A stretch of 64,000 nt of DNA. Source: JAIBAJ01 sp965284645. GTDB lineage: Bacteria > Bacteroidota > Bacteroidia > JAIBAJ01. This document shows positions 35,424-43,842 of the stretch, piece by piece; the first letter of the stretch is position 1; every line of letters starts with the position of its first letter. Position numbers and translations under genes: made by a program. The DNA is taken from positions 1,922,001-1,986,000 of the forward strand of contig OZ260106.1 of NCBI GenBank assembly GCA_965284645.1, written 5' to 3'. The notes beneath the pieces were generated by a model, which saw nothing but the letters and a program-made list of their open reading frames with translations, was not told the origin of the DNA and searched no databases.

Positions 35424-36680
35424 ATGAAAAATAAAATCCTAAAAACTACTTTCTACATTCTTTTAACTAGTTGTTTTGTAATAAATACGATTAGAATTTT
35501 TGCTCAAGGTCAAACTACCTATCAATTAAAAACAATTACAACTGCAGTTCCTTTTTTACTTTTCAATCCTGATGCTGTTTCAATGGGGAAAGGTGGACTA
35601 GGTGTAACTTCAACATCCATTTATTCAGAAATAGCCTTAAACCATAACCCCGCTTTATTGGCGAATGGTAGAAAGTATTTATCTGGATTTCTGTCCTATG
35701 TTCCTTTTAATTATAATGCAGTTCCAGATCAGAATTACAGCCATTTAGGAATATTATGGGGTATTGCACCTAAACATGCTGTGGCAATGGAATTTACTTA
35801 TTTTTCTCAAGGAGCAATAACATTTACTGATAATACTGGAACCAATATTGGTCAATACAAACCCAAAGAATTTATTTTTTCTGCAAAATATGGAGTTTCT
35901 GTTGGTCGAACCATCAATTTAGGTTTGGGTTTGAAATATATAAATTCAAATTTAACAGGAGGATATAGTGTTGGAGGAACAGGTTCGGTAGGGAAATCTT
36001 TTGCCGCAGATATAGGCTTTAATTATCGTGATACAGTTCAAATTTATTCGTCAGGAAAATTGCAATGGAATTTAGGAATGGCCATTCAAAATATTGGGAA
36101 TAAAATATCATATAAAAATACAAAACTTCAAGGGGAGTTTCTGCCTCAAAATTTAAAGCTAGGCTTTATGGTAACTTTGCGACAAAAGGTAGGAACAAAA
36201 TCATATTTTGCTTTTGATCTTGGATATGAAATAAACAAACTTTTAGTTCCTTCACCACCAATTTATGCCACCGATGCCTATGGGAATATTTTGGAGGATC
36301 CTCAGGGTAACAAAATAATTGCCAAAGGTAAAAATCCTAATGTGGATATTATGACAGCCATGGTGCAATCCTTTTATGATGCACCTAATGGGTCAAAGGA
36401 AGAATGGCAAGAAGTAAATCACCTATTGGGTTTTGAAACAAGACAAGTGTTTAGTAATCAATTTTATTGGGCTATTCGTAGCGGATATTTTTACGAATCA
36501 GCAAATAAAGGAGGAAGGCAATTTGCTACATTTGGTCTTGGAGGTGGTTTTTGGGGATTTTCTTTAAATGGTTATTATTTGGTGCCTTCAAATTCAATTT
36601 CCCGGTTACCCAATTTGTTTGGTTTCCAGCTTGGTTATACCTGCAATTTGTCAGCAAAGAGAAAATTCTTTAGAGAATAA
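35424..36680 (+). CDS. PorV-like outer-membrane beta-barrel protein
   Basis: The product is 418 aa. The signal peptide ends near FAQ (residue 28). The mature start has the PorV/FadL-like pattern PFLLFNPDAVSMGKGGLGVTST...ALNHNPALLANG, followed by alternating beta-strands with aromatic girdles and a terminal strand. PorV is the shuttle and outer-membrane component of the type IX secretion system. This copy lies on a mobile island and differs from typical PorV in its N-terminus, so it may serve the envelope proteins encoded just upstream (12-bp gap). FadL-like porin is an alternative. Confidence 0.7.
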   Translation: MKNKILKTTFYILLTSCFVINTIRIFAQGQTTYQLKTITTAVPFLLFNPDAVSMGKGGLGVTSTSIYSEIALNHNPALLANGRKYLSGFLSYVPFNYNAVPDQNYSHLGILWGIAPKHAVAMEFTYFSQGAITFTDNTGTNIGQYKPKEFIFSAKYGVSVGRTINLGLGLKYINSNLTGGYSVGGTGSVGKSFAADIGFNYRDTVQIYSSGKLQWNLGMAIQNIGNKISYKNTKLQGEFLPQNLKLGFMVTLRQKVGTKSYFAFDLGYEINKLLVPSPPIYATDAYGNILEDPQGNKIIAKGKNPNVDIMTAMVQSFYDAPNGSKEEWQEVNHLLGFETRQVFSNQFYWAIRSGYFYESANKGGRQFATFGLGGGFWGFSLNGYYLVPSNSISRLPNLFGFQLGYTCNLSAKRKFFRE

Positions 36681-36711
36681 AATGGAGTAAATTTCTATTG
36701 GGGTTATGTTT

Positions 36712-36740
36712 ACCCAAAGTGGACACTGTCCACTTTGGGT
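36712..36740. repeat. Island palindrome 9, extended to 29 bp
   Basis: The core GTGGACACTGTCCAC (36719-36733) is extended on both sides by ACCCAAA/TTTGGGT into a perfect 14+1+14 palindrome. It is centred 61 bp upstream of the ATG at 36787 and 32 bp after the PorV-like stop. No T-run follows. Confidence 0.92.
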
Positions 36741-36786
36741 TTAAACCAATAATTCCGTTTTAAATAAAATCTTTGGCATTTTTTTG

Positions 36787-38043
36787 ATGGGGATCAATAC
36801 TTATTTGCTTTGCAAATTACCTTTCCAAGCGCGTGACTATAAGAAAACAGCAATTTGGGCTAATTCTTTTTTATGGTTTGGTAATCCGCCTACAAAAAGC
36901 AGAAATGTATATAAACAAACATTAGGTGTAGATGAGAAACGATATCAATCCTCCTTTGAAATGCTTGGTTCATTTGAATGGAAAGTTACAGGATTTAAAA
37001 GACATACAATTTATGAAGATTCAATTCTAATTTACCTAGATGATGTTAGTTATCCTTCTGTTGAAAGGGCATTGGTTGAAAGAAAGCAAGGGTTGTGGAG
37101 TATAAAAGAAATTTTTCTGAAAGTAAAGTCTGTAAATCCTGATTTTCAGCCCATTGAATTTTTGGTTTTTCCTGAAAATTCGGTGGAATTGGTTATTGAT
37201 CAAATGAAGTTTTTTTTATTTGATGATTTGATTAGCCAATTAAACAACCAAAACGGAATTTGTAATAGTTTGGATGCAATTAGGTCAAGCAATAATTATC
37301 CAGTTTGGCATGGTGTTCTGAATACTGAAAAAACAGAAATTAGGTTGAAAAACGGAACTGACTTAATTTGGAGGGAGAGAAGAAATTTTGAAATTCCGAA
37401 ATCTATAAAGGAATGGGAATATATGGATTTGCTTCATTCCCTGAATTTTATGGATATCAAATTGGCAAATCAATCCTTCGTTTTTGAAATTACGGGTTTA
37501 GAGGCTAATAAGGCTATTTTTAGGATGGGGGTAGGTCAGTCAAATGTCAATATCAGCTTAAGCAATGGGTATAACGATACCTTAGGACAGCTTTTGGATA
37601 ATTTGGTTATGGTATTAGATGGATCTTGGATATACTATTTGGGAGTTCAGGGCGAACGATTTCAAACATTAATCTATTGTGGTGATGAGGATGCAAAAGC
37701 TCAAATTTATATTAGAAATATGGGAAATGAACTTTTGGTATTGGTGTTTGGGGGAAATTGTCCTTTTTTAATTGAGGATATCGAGGAAATGGCATTTACT
37801 TATGGATTTAATTCTACAAATGCAGTTAACTCGCCCATCTGGGATTTGTCAACTGGAGTTGAATTAGCATTCAGGATTAATAAAACCATATTTTCTAAAA
37901 CTGTTTTCAAGGCATACAACTTGCTGGTTAATGAATACGGGATAAAAGGAATTAAAGAGCGGTGGTCTTCCTATTTGAATTCAGATAGATATCAGGAGTT
38001 GGCATGGTTATCTGGGAGCAGAATTATAAGGAAATTGTATTAG
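36787..38043 (+). CDS. Hypothetical protein, 418 aa
   Basis: It is soluble, with no signal peptide, and rich in aromatic residues (repeated W, Y, F; SFLWFGNPP, GSWIYYLGVQGE). I do not recognise a domain. The segment DGSWIYYLG...LIYCGDEDAK resembles an immune or cell-contact type beta fold only loosely. The ATG at 36787 is used; a TTG lies directly before it. Palindrome 9 is the only regulatory-looking sequence upstream. Confidence 0.7.
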   Translation: MGINTYLLCKLPFQARDYKKTAIWANSFLWFGNPPTKSRNVYKQTLGVDEKRYQSSFEMLGSFEWKVTGFKRHTIYEDSILIYLDDVSYPSVERALVERKQGLWSIKEIFLKVKSVNPDFQPIEFLVFPENSVELVIDQMKFFLFDDLISQLNNQNGICNSLDAIRSSNNYPVWHGVLNTEKTEIRLKNGTDLIWRERRNFEIPKSIKEWEYMDLLHSLNFMDIKLANQSFVFEITGLEANKAIFRMGVGQSNVNISLSNGYNDTLGQLLDNLVMVLDGSWIYYLGVQGERFQTLIYCGDEDAKAQIYIRNMGNELLVLVFGGNCPFLIEDIEEMAFTYGFNSTNAVNSPIWDLSTGVELAFRINKTIFSKTVFKAYNLLVNEYGIKGIKERWSSYLNSDRYQELAWLSGSRIIRKLY

Positions 38044-38130
38044 AGGTTGCAAGGAGTTTAAATTTAGTTTATCAGTTAGCTGGTTTTTGGAAAATTAAAC
38101 AAGTATATTTCTAATTCTTTGCCTTGGCTT

Positions 38131-38216
38131 AAATAGTCCTAAATGGTTAAGGTCGGTGCACAAGCTTTTTTGCCAAAAGTAAGTTCCTGGATTTCGCCTC
38201 CCATTTAGGACTATTT
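38131..38216. repeat. Perfect 16-bp inverted repeat with 54-base loop
   Basis: AAATAGTCCTAAATGG (38131-38146) and its exact complement (38201-38216) flank a 54-base segment. It lies in the short space between two convergent genes, its right arm touching the stop of the winged-helix gene. It could act as a bidirectional terminator (A/T ends) or a recombination or replication site. Confidence 0.75.
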
Positions 38217-39607
38217 TATTTTACGGAATTTTTGTTTCCATCATTTAACAATGCCTTAAAATTAACTGATTTCAAATCGTTTTCTCCAATAACGGCTTGA
38301 CTATAAAGTTCAATAAGCTTATTGTTCCCTTTTTGTTGTAGTTCCCTTAATCCGTCCATATAGTTGTTGAAAGTTGGATCCTTGTGGTATTTTTCTACTT
38401 GGGCTAAAAGCAATCGGACATTGTTGTTCCAATTCGGGTTTTCCTTTTGTTTTTTCATATCTTCAATAAACCATACTTCTGTATTTTTAAATCCATTCGG
38501 TAATTCAGGGTTTAAATAAACACTTGGTCTAGGAAGGTACCTATTCGGTTGTCTGAATTTCCAAGCATATACCTTAAAAAAACGGGTGGTGATCTCCCTA
38601 AACTTTATGCCCATGTTTGGCACGTCCATATAGCTTCCATCTCTGTTTTTTAGCATATTTCCGAGGTGACGTTCTACTTCCAATTTTTCATTCTCGTACA
38701 AAACGTAACCTGGGTAAAGTACTTTTAGACAGGTATTCAAAAGAATTCGCCTGTAACTTTCAAAGGTGTTTTTTACATTCCTTATTCTTTCTTCTTCTAA
38801 ATAGGGTCTGTCCGTTTTCTCAGGAAGAGTTTGTGGTGATTTTTCATTGTCGAAACTAGGGGAGGGGGTAGGGGGTGGGGTTTGATAACTTGGCTTTCCG
38901 TGTTCAAGCAAAACTTCATTAAATCCGTTTTGGAACAAAACACCGCTTCCATCCTGTTTTATGTATACTAAATAGTTCAAGTGATTATTATTGTAACCAC
39001 AACTTGTTATGATAGGCCAGTGAAAATAGTTCCCAAAAGGAAGACAATAGGCCTTTCCCATCAGCATGTCATTTACAGCTTTTTCACCGAGAAAACCGTA
39101 CTTTTCAACAATATATAAACCAGTCAAAGGGTTAATCCGAACAGGCAAGAAATCCGGATTCATTCTAATTTCTTGGGGGTGAGTTGTTCCACGAAATTTT
39201 CTGAATATAATGTTATGCTTTTCTAGGTAATTCAGATGCCTTGAAATTGTCATTTTTGATAATCCCCTGATTTTTGAAAGCTCACTCAAGGTTATACAGA
39301 ATTTATCATATGGTTGCTGAAAATTAACCTGATTGTTTACGTGTTCTCTGATTTTAAGTAGAATGCTTTTTGCTGTTTCTTCGTAAGTGGATTTAAAATA
39401 ATTGGCATTGTAAATAGATTTGAACTGAATAGTAAAGGGTTGGCCTTGGTTAGAGGCAATTTCTTTCAATTTTTTCCAATCGTTGAAATTTTCGAGATCC
39501 TTTTTTTTTAGTTCTTCATTAATTATATTTTTTCGGCACTTTATAAGTTTTTTACCTACTTCAATATCTATTTCAGGCATCCATTGTTTTTTTTGATATC
39601 TATTCAT
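38216..39607 (-). CDS. Winged-helix DNA-binding protein, possible replication or transcription factor of the island
   Basis: The product is 463 aa. Residues about 105-150 form a helix-turn-helix (LSELSKIRGLSKMTISRHLNYLEKHNI) followed by a wing (IFRKFRGTTHPQEIRM). N-terminal and C-terminal parts are basic and helical; a Pro-rich linker (PSYQTPPPTPSPS) sits near 245-255. It resembles the helix-turn-helix proteins found on Bacteroidota mobile elements, but the match to a named family is not certain. Position near the right end suggests element maintenance. A role as the factor that binds the island palindromes is speculative. Confidence 0.65.
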   Translation of the reverse strand: MNRYQKKQWMPEIDIEVGKKLIKCRKNIINEELKKKDLENFNDWKKLKEIASNQGQPFTIQFKSIYNANYFKSTYEETAKSILLKIREHVNNQVNFQQPYDKFCITLSELSKIRGLSKMTISRHLNYLEKHNIIFRKFRGTTHPQEIRMNPDFLPVRINPLTGLYIVEKYGFLGEKAVNDMLMGKAYCLPFGNYFHWPIITSCGYNNNHLNYLVYIKQDGSGVLFQNGFNEVLLEHGKPSYQTPPPTPSPSFDNEKSPQTLPEKTDRPYLEEERIRNVKNTFESYRRILLNTCLKVLYPGYVLYENEKLEVERHLGNMLKNRDGSYMDVPNMGIKFREITTRFFKVYAWKFRQPNRYLPRPSVYLNPELPNGFKNTEVWFIEDMKKQKENPNWNNNVRLLLAQVEKYHKDPTFNNYMDGLRELQQKGNNKLIELYSQAVIGENDLKSVNFKALLNDGNKNSVK

Positions 39608-40308
39608 TTTCCTGTTTTTAACATGGTTTTAAAGGGGATTAGCTGAGAACTAATCCTGGATTTTGGGTGTTAAAAAAGTTTGAATGGAAAAGGGAGAAAA
39701 ATGAATTTCCTCATCAAGACCAATTCAAGCTAAAACCATATGAAATAAACTGGCCTTCAAAGGAAAACCTGAGCTTATTTAGGAAAATGTTTAAGTGTTT
39801 GAAAAAGGAAGGGAGCATCAAGCTATGTGCTTAATCACTGGCTATTTAGCCCCCTTGGCCTTCCGCTTCTTTATTCCTAGTAATAGGAATGGCTTTAATT
39901 TACTTTGATTTAATTATTAATGTCCAATTTAGAAAATAGGCGCACCTAACAACAATGTTGTTTACTTTCAAATAGGACAATGAATAACCACCTCAAGTAA
40001 TTTACTTAGAGTTGAAACATTTTCCAATATGGTGCTTGAACATTGGTTTTCACCAACAGGATAACAAATCAAACGATAGAAACGAGGTATCTTTTTGATT
40101 TGCTAAACAAAAATAATAGGAAATTTTAATTTTAATGTCTGTCTGAATCCTTGGTTCATTGTTCTTTCTATTAAAATATTGATTATCAGGATTATAAAAT
40201 TTTTATTCCATTTTTTAGGGCTAAAAATGTAATTTTATACCAACTAAAACAAGAAATTGCTAAGCATAAAACTTTTCAACAACCAAAATGAATTCTAAGG
40301 ATTCGTTT
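39608..40308. other. Gene-free right margin of the island
   Basis: About 700 bp, AT-rich, without an open frame of convincing quality. A short inverted repeat (AACAAC-AAT-GTTGTT, about 39948-39962) is the only structure seen. It may contain origin or excision functions but nothing identifies them. Confidence 0.5.
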
Positions 40309-40332
40309 TATCGGTACAAAACTCGGTACAAG
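40309..40332 (+). repeat. Tandem 12-bp repeats near attR, possible integrase arm sites
   Basis: TATCGGTACAAA and ACTCGGTACAAG stand head to tail with a 12-bp period and share CGGTACAA with the exact pair at 13881-13904. They lie 50 bp inside attR, while the left pair lies 113 bp inside attL. Confidence 0.5.
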
Positions 40333-40381
40333 TTAAAAAATGAATTTGTAAATATTTGATAATTAATTTAATATGAAAATA

Positions 40382-40403
40382 GTTCGAATCCCTACGGGAC
40401 CAC
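40382..40403 (+). other. attR: right copy of the 22-bp attachment core
   Basis: It is identical to 13747-13768, the 3' end of tRNA-Arg. No further tRNA sequence precedes it, so it is a scar and not a gene. Confidence 0.9.
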
Positions 40404-40405
40404 AG

Positions 40406-40434
40406 AAATCCTGCCGATGGCAGGATTTTTTTTT
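40406..40434 (+). terminator. Original terminator of tRNA-Arg
   Basis: AAATCCTGCC-GAT-GGCAGGATTT is a 10-bp stem with a three-base loop, followed by a run of T. It lies directly after attR, as expected for the terminator that followed the tRNA before the island entered. Confidence 0.85.
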
Positions 40435-40440
40435 GGATGG

Positions 40441-40590
40441 ATTGGTACACAGAGGAAACTGATTGTAGGGATGGGCACTGTTTTTTGGGAACGCAGAGGA
40501 TGTTGATTTTTTGGAATGGTACACAGAGGAAACAGATTGTAGGGATAGGCACTGTTTTTTTTGGGAACGTAGAGGATGTTGATTTTTGAA
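40441..40590 (+). repeat. Two degenerate tandem copies of a 74-bp unit
   Basis: Two copies, starting at 40441 and 40515, share TGGTACACAGAGGAAAC, GATTGTAGGGAT, GGCACTG plus T-run, and GAGGATGTTGATTTTT. The unit contains GAACGCAGAGGA-like blocks that repeat again to about 40605. It lies between attR and the next gene, with nothing coding. Confidence 0.7.
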
Positions 40591-40762
40591 CGCAGAGGAC
40601 GCAGATTTTTATGATTTTGGCCGATGTGATATTCTACCTGGCCTGATTTTGAATTTGATTCCAGGTGATTGGTTTGTCCTAATAAAAATGTAGTAGCGCA
40701 GATCTTAGGGTAAAATCTACAATTCTTTGCATTTGAATCTTATGCAGATTCTACGAATAAAT

Positions 40763-42238
40763 TTACCCTCCTTTCCCAACCAATTTCTTTAACCACCGCA
40801 ATAGAAACACTTTTTGGGGATGCAGTTCCTTGAGTCTTTGCTTGTTGATTTGGCGTTCAAGTTGGGTTAGATTTCTTTCGCCTGGGTTTTGTCTGAAAAA
40901 TTGAATGGCTTCCTGGAGCAATGCTTTTAACCCTTGGTCGTGGAACAAAGCCTCGGATAATATGGGGTCTTCCAACAGGGTTTCTGCTCCATCTAGGTTG
41001 TTGTATGCGATTTTCCATTTTAAATCCAATAGCAAGGCTTCACCAAGAAATACCCTGTTGTCGGTTTGTTTTAGAAAGGCTATATCGCTTTGCAACTGCT
41101 GGTATAAGTAGTCAGGTGCCTTGTCATTTAGTTTCACCTGGTAATCCAAATACAATTGCAGATAAACCATGGAAACCGGATTGTACCCTTTACGCTGTTG
41201 ATTGGCGGTTTGAAACTGCTCTAGTTTACGACAATACTCAAGCGCATCTTTGGGCTGTTCGGAAGCCAAAGCACCACGGATGGCATTGATATACGTAGTT
41301 TCGTTTACCAATCCTAACTGTGATTTGGTATTGGTGGGTTCGTCCAGAATTTGGCGATAGGTATCATAAGAGGGTTTGAAGTTGCAGGTGTTGTAAAGGT
41401 AAAAGGCACGAATTTCTAACAGATGAAATCGTTGACCCGCTTCATAATTAACCCTGAAATTGAACAAAGGCATTTGTGGGTTTTTGTTGTGAAGCTCCCA
41501 AACCTTGTTCAAGTGCCTACCTACAATGTTCATGGCATGCACATATTCTCTGCTACCTAATTTGTAATAAGCCGAGGCAAATTCATAACAATACCTAAAC
41601 CGATCAAAGTCCTTATTTTTGGTAGCAATTTGTTTAAGTTCGCTTAAATATACCTGGGCCGCATTCATACCCTTGGTAAAGTTGTATTCGTACACCTTAC
41701 GGGCCAAATTTAGGGCCTTAAACATATCGGCGTGAAGTTGAAGGGCAAGTTCAAAAGAGGTATGCAAGGCTTGGTTTTTTTCTAAACGGTTAAAGGTTTG
41801 ATTGGCCAAAATGAGGGTGTCCAAAGCCTCGGGGAGTAATTCAAACAGGTTGTCTTTCCAAAGCTGATTGACCAAAGCCTCAAGTCTAGGGTAGTTTTTT
41901 AACACCTGCCCGTCGCGTATGGATTTTTGCAAGGTTTTGAATTCGATTTCGTAGCGATGAAACAAGCTTTCGGAGGGCTGGCTCATGTGTTGGATCTGCA
42001 AACTTTCCATGAGCTTTTTCCTCAGCTTGTAATACCGGTTTTCTAAAATTTTATACTTTTCTGATGAAGGACTATACAGGAAGGCAACAGCCTCGGTATT
42101 AAAATAGTTTTCGTTTGGACAGGTATCCAAAAAGTCCATGAGTTTGAGCACTAATCCTTGTCCTGATAAGCCTTTTCGAATGCTTTGCTTTTCAGTGCTT
42201 GTAAGGAATCGATAGGTTTGAAGAAGTTGCCTGTTCAT
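40763..42238 (-). CDS. Helical-repeat (TPR-like) protein of unknown function
   Basis: The 491-aa all-helical protein has no signal peptide. Its N-terminus (YRFLTSTEKQSIRKGL...LVLKLMDFLDTCPNE) matches the plan of the 471-aa protein at 54109: a short L-x-S-x-E-K-x-x-x motif, about 40 residues of winged-helix-like helices, then TPR-like helix pairs. The two are probably distant paralogues. Function is unknown. Confidence 0.8.
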   Translation of the reverse strand: MNRQLLQTYRFLTSTEKQSIRKGLSGQGLVLKLMDFLDTCPNENYFNTEAVAFLYSPSSEKYKILENRYYKLRKKLMESLQIQHMSQPSESLFHRYEIEFKTLQKSIRDGQVLKNYPRLEALVNQLWKDNLFELLPEALDTLILANQTFNRLEKNQALHTSFELALQLHADMFKALNLARKVYEYNFTKGMNAAQVYLSELKQIATKNKDFDRFRYCYEFASAYYKLGSREYVHAMNIVGRHLNKVWELHNKNPQMPLFNFRVNYEAGQRFHLLEIRAFYLYNTCNFKPSYDTYRQILDEPTNTKSQLGLVNETTYINAIRGALASEQPKDALEYCRKLEQFQTANQQRKGYNPVSMVYLQLYLDYQVKLNDKAPDYLYQQLQSDIAFLKQTDNRVFLGEALLLDLKWKIAYNNLDGAETLLEDPILSEALFHDQGLKALLQEAIQFFRQNPGERNLTQLERQINKQRLKELHPQKVFLLRWLKKLVGKGG

Positions 42239-42337
42239 GGGTTTGTGAGTTCACAAATATAATTTGAAATATCAATAAAATTAAGAAAGATGGTTCGGTT
42301 TGTTGTTTAATTAGGTAAAAAACCCTTCAATGTAAAA

Positions 42338-42368
42338 TTGAATACTGCTGTGAACCCCGCTACATTTG
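42338..42368 (+). promoter_or_regulatory. Promoter (-33 TTG, -7 TACATTTG) of the Ig-like lipoprotein gene
   Basis: TTG at 42338-42340 and TACATTTG at 42361-42368 are 20 bp apart, a good consensus match. The ATG is 19 bp after the -7 box. Confidence 0.6.
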
Positions 42369-42387
42369 CCTTCAAATAATCTAAAAC

Positions 42388-43695
42388 ATGAAAAACGCAT
42401 TAAAAAAGTATCTTTCAAAAACCTGTTTGGCCATTGCCGCCTTGGCCATTTCTTTCAGTAGTTGCAAAAAAGAAGAAACAAGCTCGGGAACAAAAAAGTA
42501 CGCATTAATTATTGAAAACGGTGCCCAAGGTTTGGCCTTAGGAGGTTCGGTTACCTTCTCCGCCGTGTTGGTGGGTACCGACGGACAAATTGTAGTTCCA
42601 TCTTCAGTAACTTGGTCGAGCAGTGTGGCTGAAGCCGGATCTTTTACAGGTAGCACCTTTGTGAGTGCAAGCGCAGCCACTACAATTGTTACAGCTACAG
42701 CTACCTATGATGGTGCCACTTATACGGCATCGGTGCCGGTTGGAATTCATGAATCGGCATCCTTGTTTACTGTGGTTCCTTCGGCTATTGTGTGGTCTAC
42801 CAATTCAGGCAGTATTCAATTGGAAACGGTTTATTTCGGAACATCTTCGGCTAGCTATACCTTCTCCAGCAGCAATTCGGGGGTGGCTTCAGTTGATGCC
42901 AATGGTTTGGTAAGCTTCTCAGGAACAGGAAATTGCTCCATTACTGTGAATGCCAGTATCGGCGGACAAACGTCTCAATTTGTTGTGCCTGTTTTGGTGG
43001 TTGGCGACCCAGGTGTTGATTTGCCCGTTTCGCGCATTGAGTTAACCCCAAGTTCGGGTACCATGTTCCGTAACGAAACCTTGCAATTTTCGGCCAAAGC
43101 CTTTAATAGCAAAAATGAAGATGTTTCGTCCTCTTCTTCCTTTGAGTGGAGCGTAGTGCCTGCTGAAGATGAAGAAGGCAACCAAGAACCTATTCCGGTA
43201 AGTGTAAACAGCAATGGATTGGTTTCTTCAACCGGTGCGGTAGGACATGCCTACGTTCGGGTAAAATCTATGGGAGTTACCGCGTCTGCAGAGGTAGCTG
43301 TTTACCCTGATACAATTGTAATGGTGAGTCCTTTCCACGCCGATTTTGGTGGATTTACCATTGATCCTTTTACCGGACAAGTTACGCAGAACCCAACCAG
43401 TGGTTCGTTTACCGCTACTACCTACAAAATAGATCGGACCGCCTTCCGTAACAACTCACCTAATTATTTGACAAATATTGGCAACCTGGGTGGATTGAAA
43501 TGGGAACTTCCTTTGACTGGTATTCCAATCATCGACCAGCAATTGAATATTGTAACAATAGCCAATCCGAACGCTGCCACCACAACGATTTCATCCAATG
43601 GTGGAGCATCGGCAGGGGCAACCTTTGTTATGGTTTATTATCCAAACCAATTGACGATTGAACCTGGGGTAGTTGCAATTACGGTGATGCCATAA
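42388..43695 (+). CDS. Surface lipoprotein with bacterial Ig-like repeats
   Basis: The product is 435 aa. The lipoprotein signal peptide MKNALKKYLSKTCLAIAALA...SSC gives a lipidated Cys at residue 26, followed by acidic/Lys residues. At least three BIG2-type domains follow, with the pattern V.WSSS...GxFTxSTFVSAS, FSSSNSGVASVDANGLVSFSGTGNCSITV and IELTPSSGTMFRNETLQFSAKAFN. It is likely exposed at the cell surface. No enzymatic domain is seen. A terminator follows at 43723. Confidence 0.8.
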   Translation: MKNALKKYLSKTCLAIAALAISFSSCKKEETSSGTKKYALIIENGAQGLALGGSVTFSAVLVGTDGQIVVPSSVTWSSSVAEAGSFTGSTFVSASAATTIVTATATYDGATYTASVPVGIHESASLFTVVPSAIVWSTNSGSIQLETVYFGTSSASYTFSSSNSGVASVDANGLVSFSGTGNCSITVNASIGGQTSQFVVPVLVVGDPGVDLPVSRIELTPSSGTMFRNETLQFSAKAFNSKNEDVSSSSSFEWSVVPAEDEEGNQEPIPVSVNSNGLVSSTGAVGHAYVRVKSMGVTASAEVAVYPDTIVMVSPFHADFGGFTIDPFTGQVTQNPTSGSFTATTYKIDRTAFRNNSPNYLTNIGNLGGLKWELPLTGIPIIDQQLNIVTIANPNAATTTISSNGGASAGATFVMVYYPNQLTIEPGVVAITVMP

Positions 43696-43722
43696 ATGCA
43701 CTAAACAAAATAACTTAAATTT

Positions 43723-43753
43723 AAAGGGCTTCCAATTGGGGGCCCTTTTTTTT
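43723..43753. terminator. Terminator between convergent genes
   Basis: AAAGGGC pairs with GCCCTTT around a loop that itself contains CCAATTGG. It is followed by a T-run on the plus strand and preceded by A/T-rich sequence that could serve the minus-strand gene 43843. Confidence 0.65.
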
Positions 43754-43842
43754 GAAATACTATTTTCCCTGAATTTCCAAGTTCCTTGGAATTAAAGAAT
43801 TGGTTATAAGAATGTGAAGATAGCTTGTCCTGATTTTTAACT

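Noticed and set aside
15127..36740. Island palindromes as terminators
   Set aside because: None has a T-run beside it and several lie upstream of genes.
40382..40403. Second tRNA-Arg gene at the right island end
   Set aside because: Only the last 22 bases of the tRNA are present, without the D- or anticodon arm.
13747..40403. Prophage or conjugative element
   Set aside because: No capsid, tail, portal, terminase, relaxase or type IV secretion genes were recognised; integrative island of unknown transfer mode is the safer label.
40295..40552. 85-codon frame on the minus strand across attR
   Set aside because: It spans attR, the tRNA terminator and the 74-bp tandem repeat; no plausible protein.
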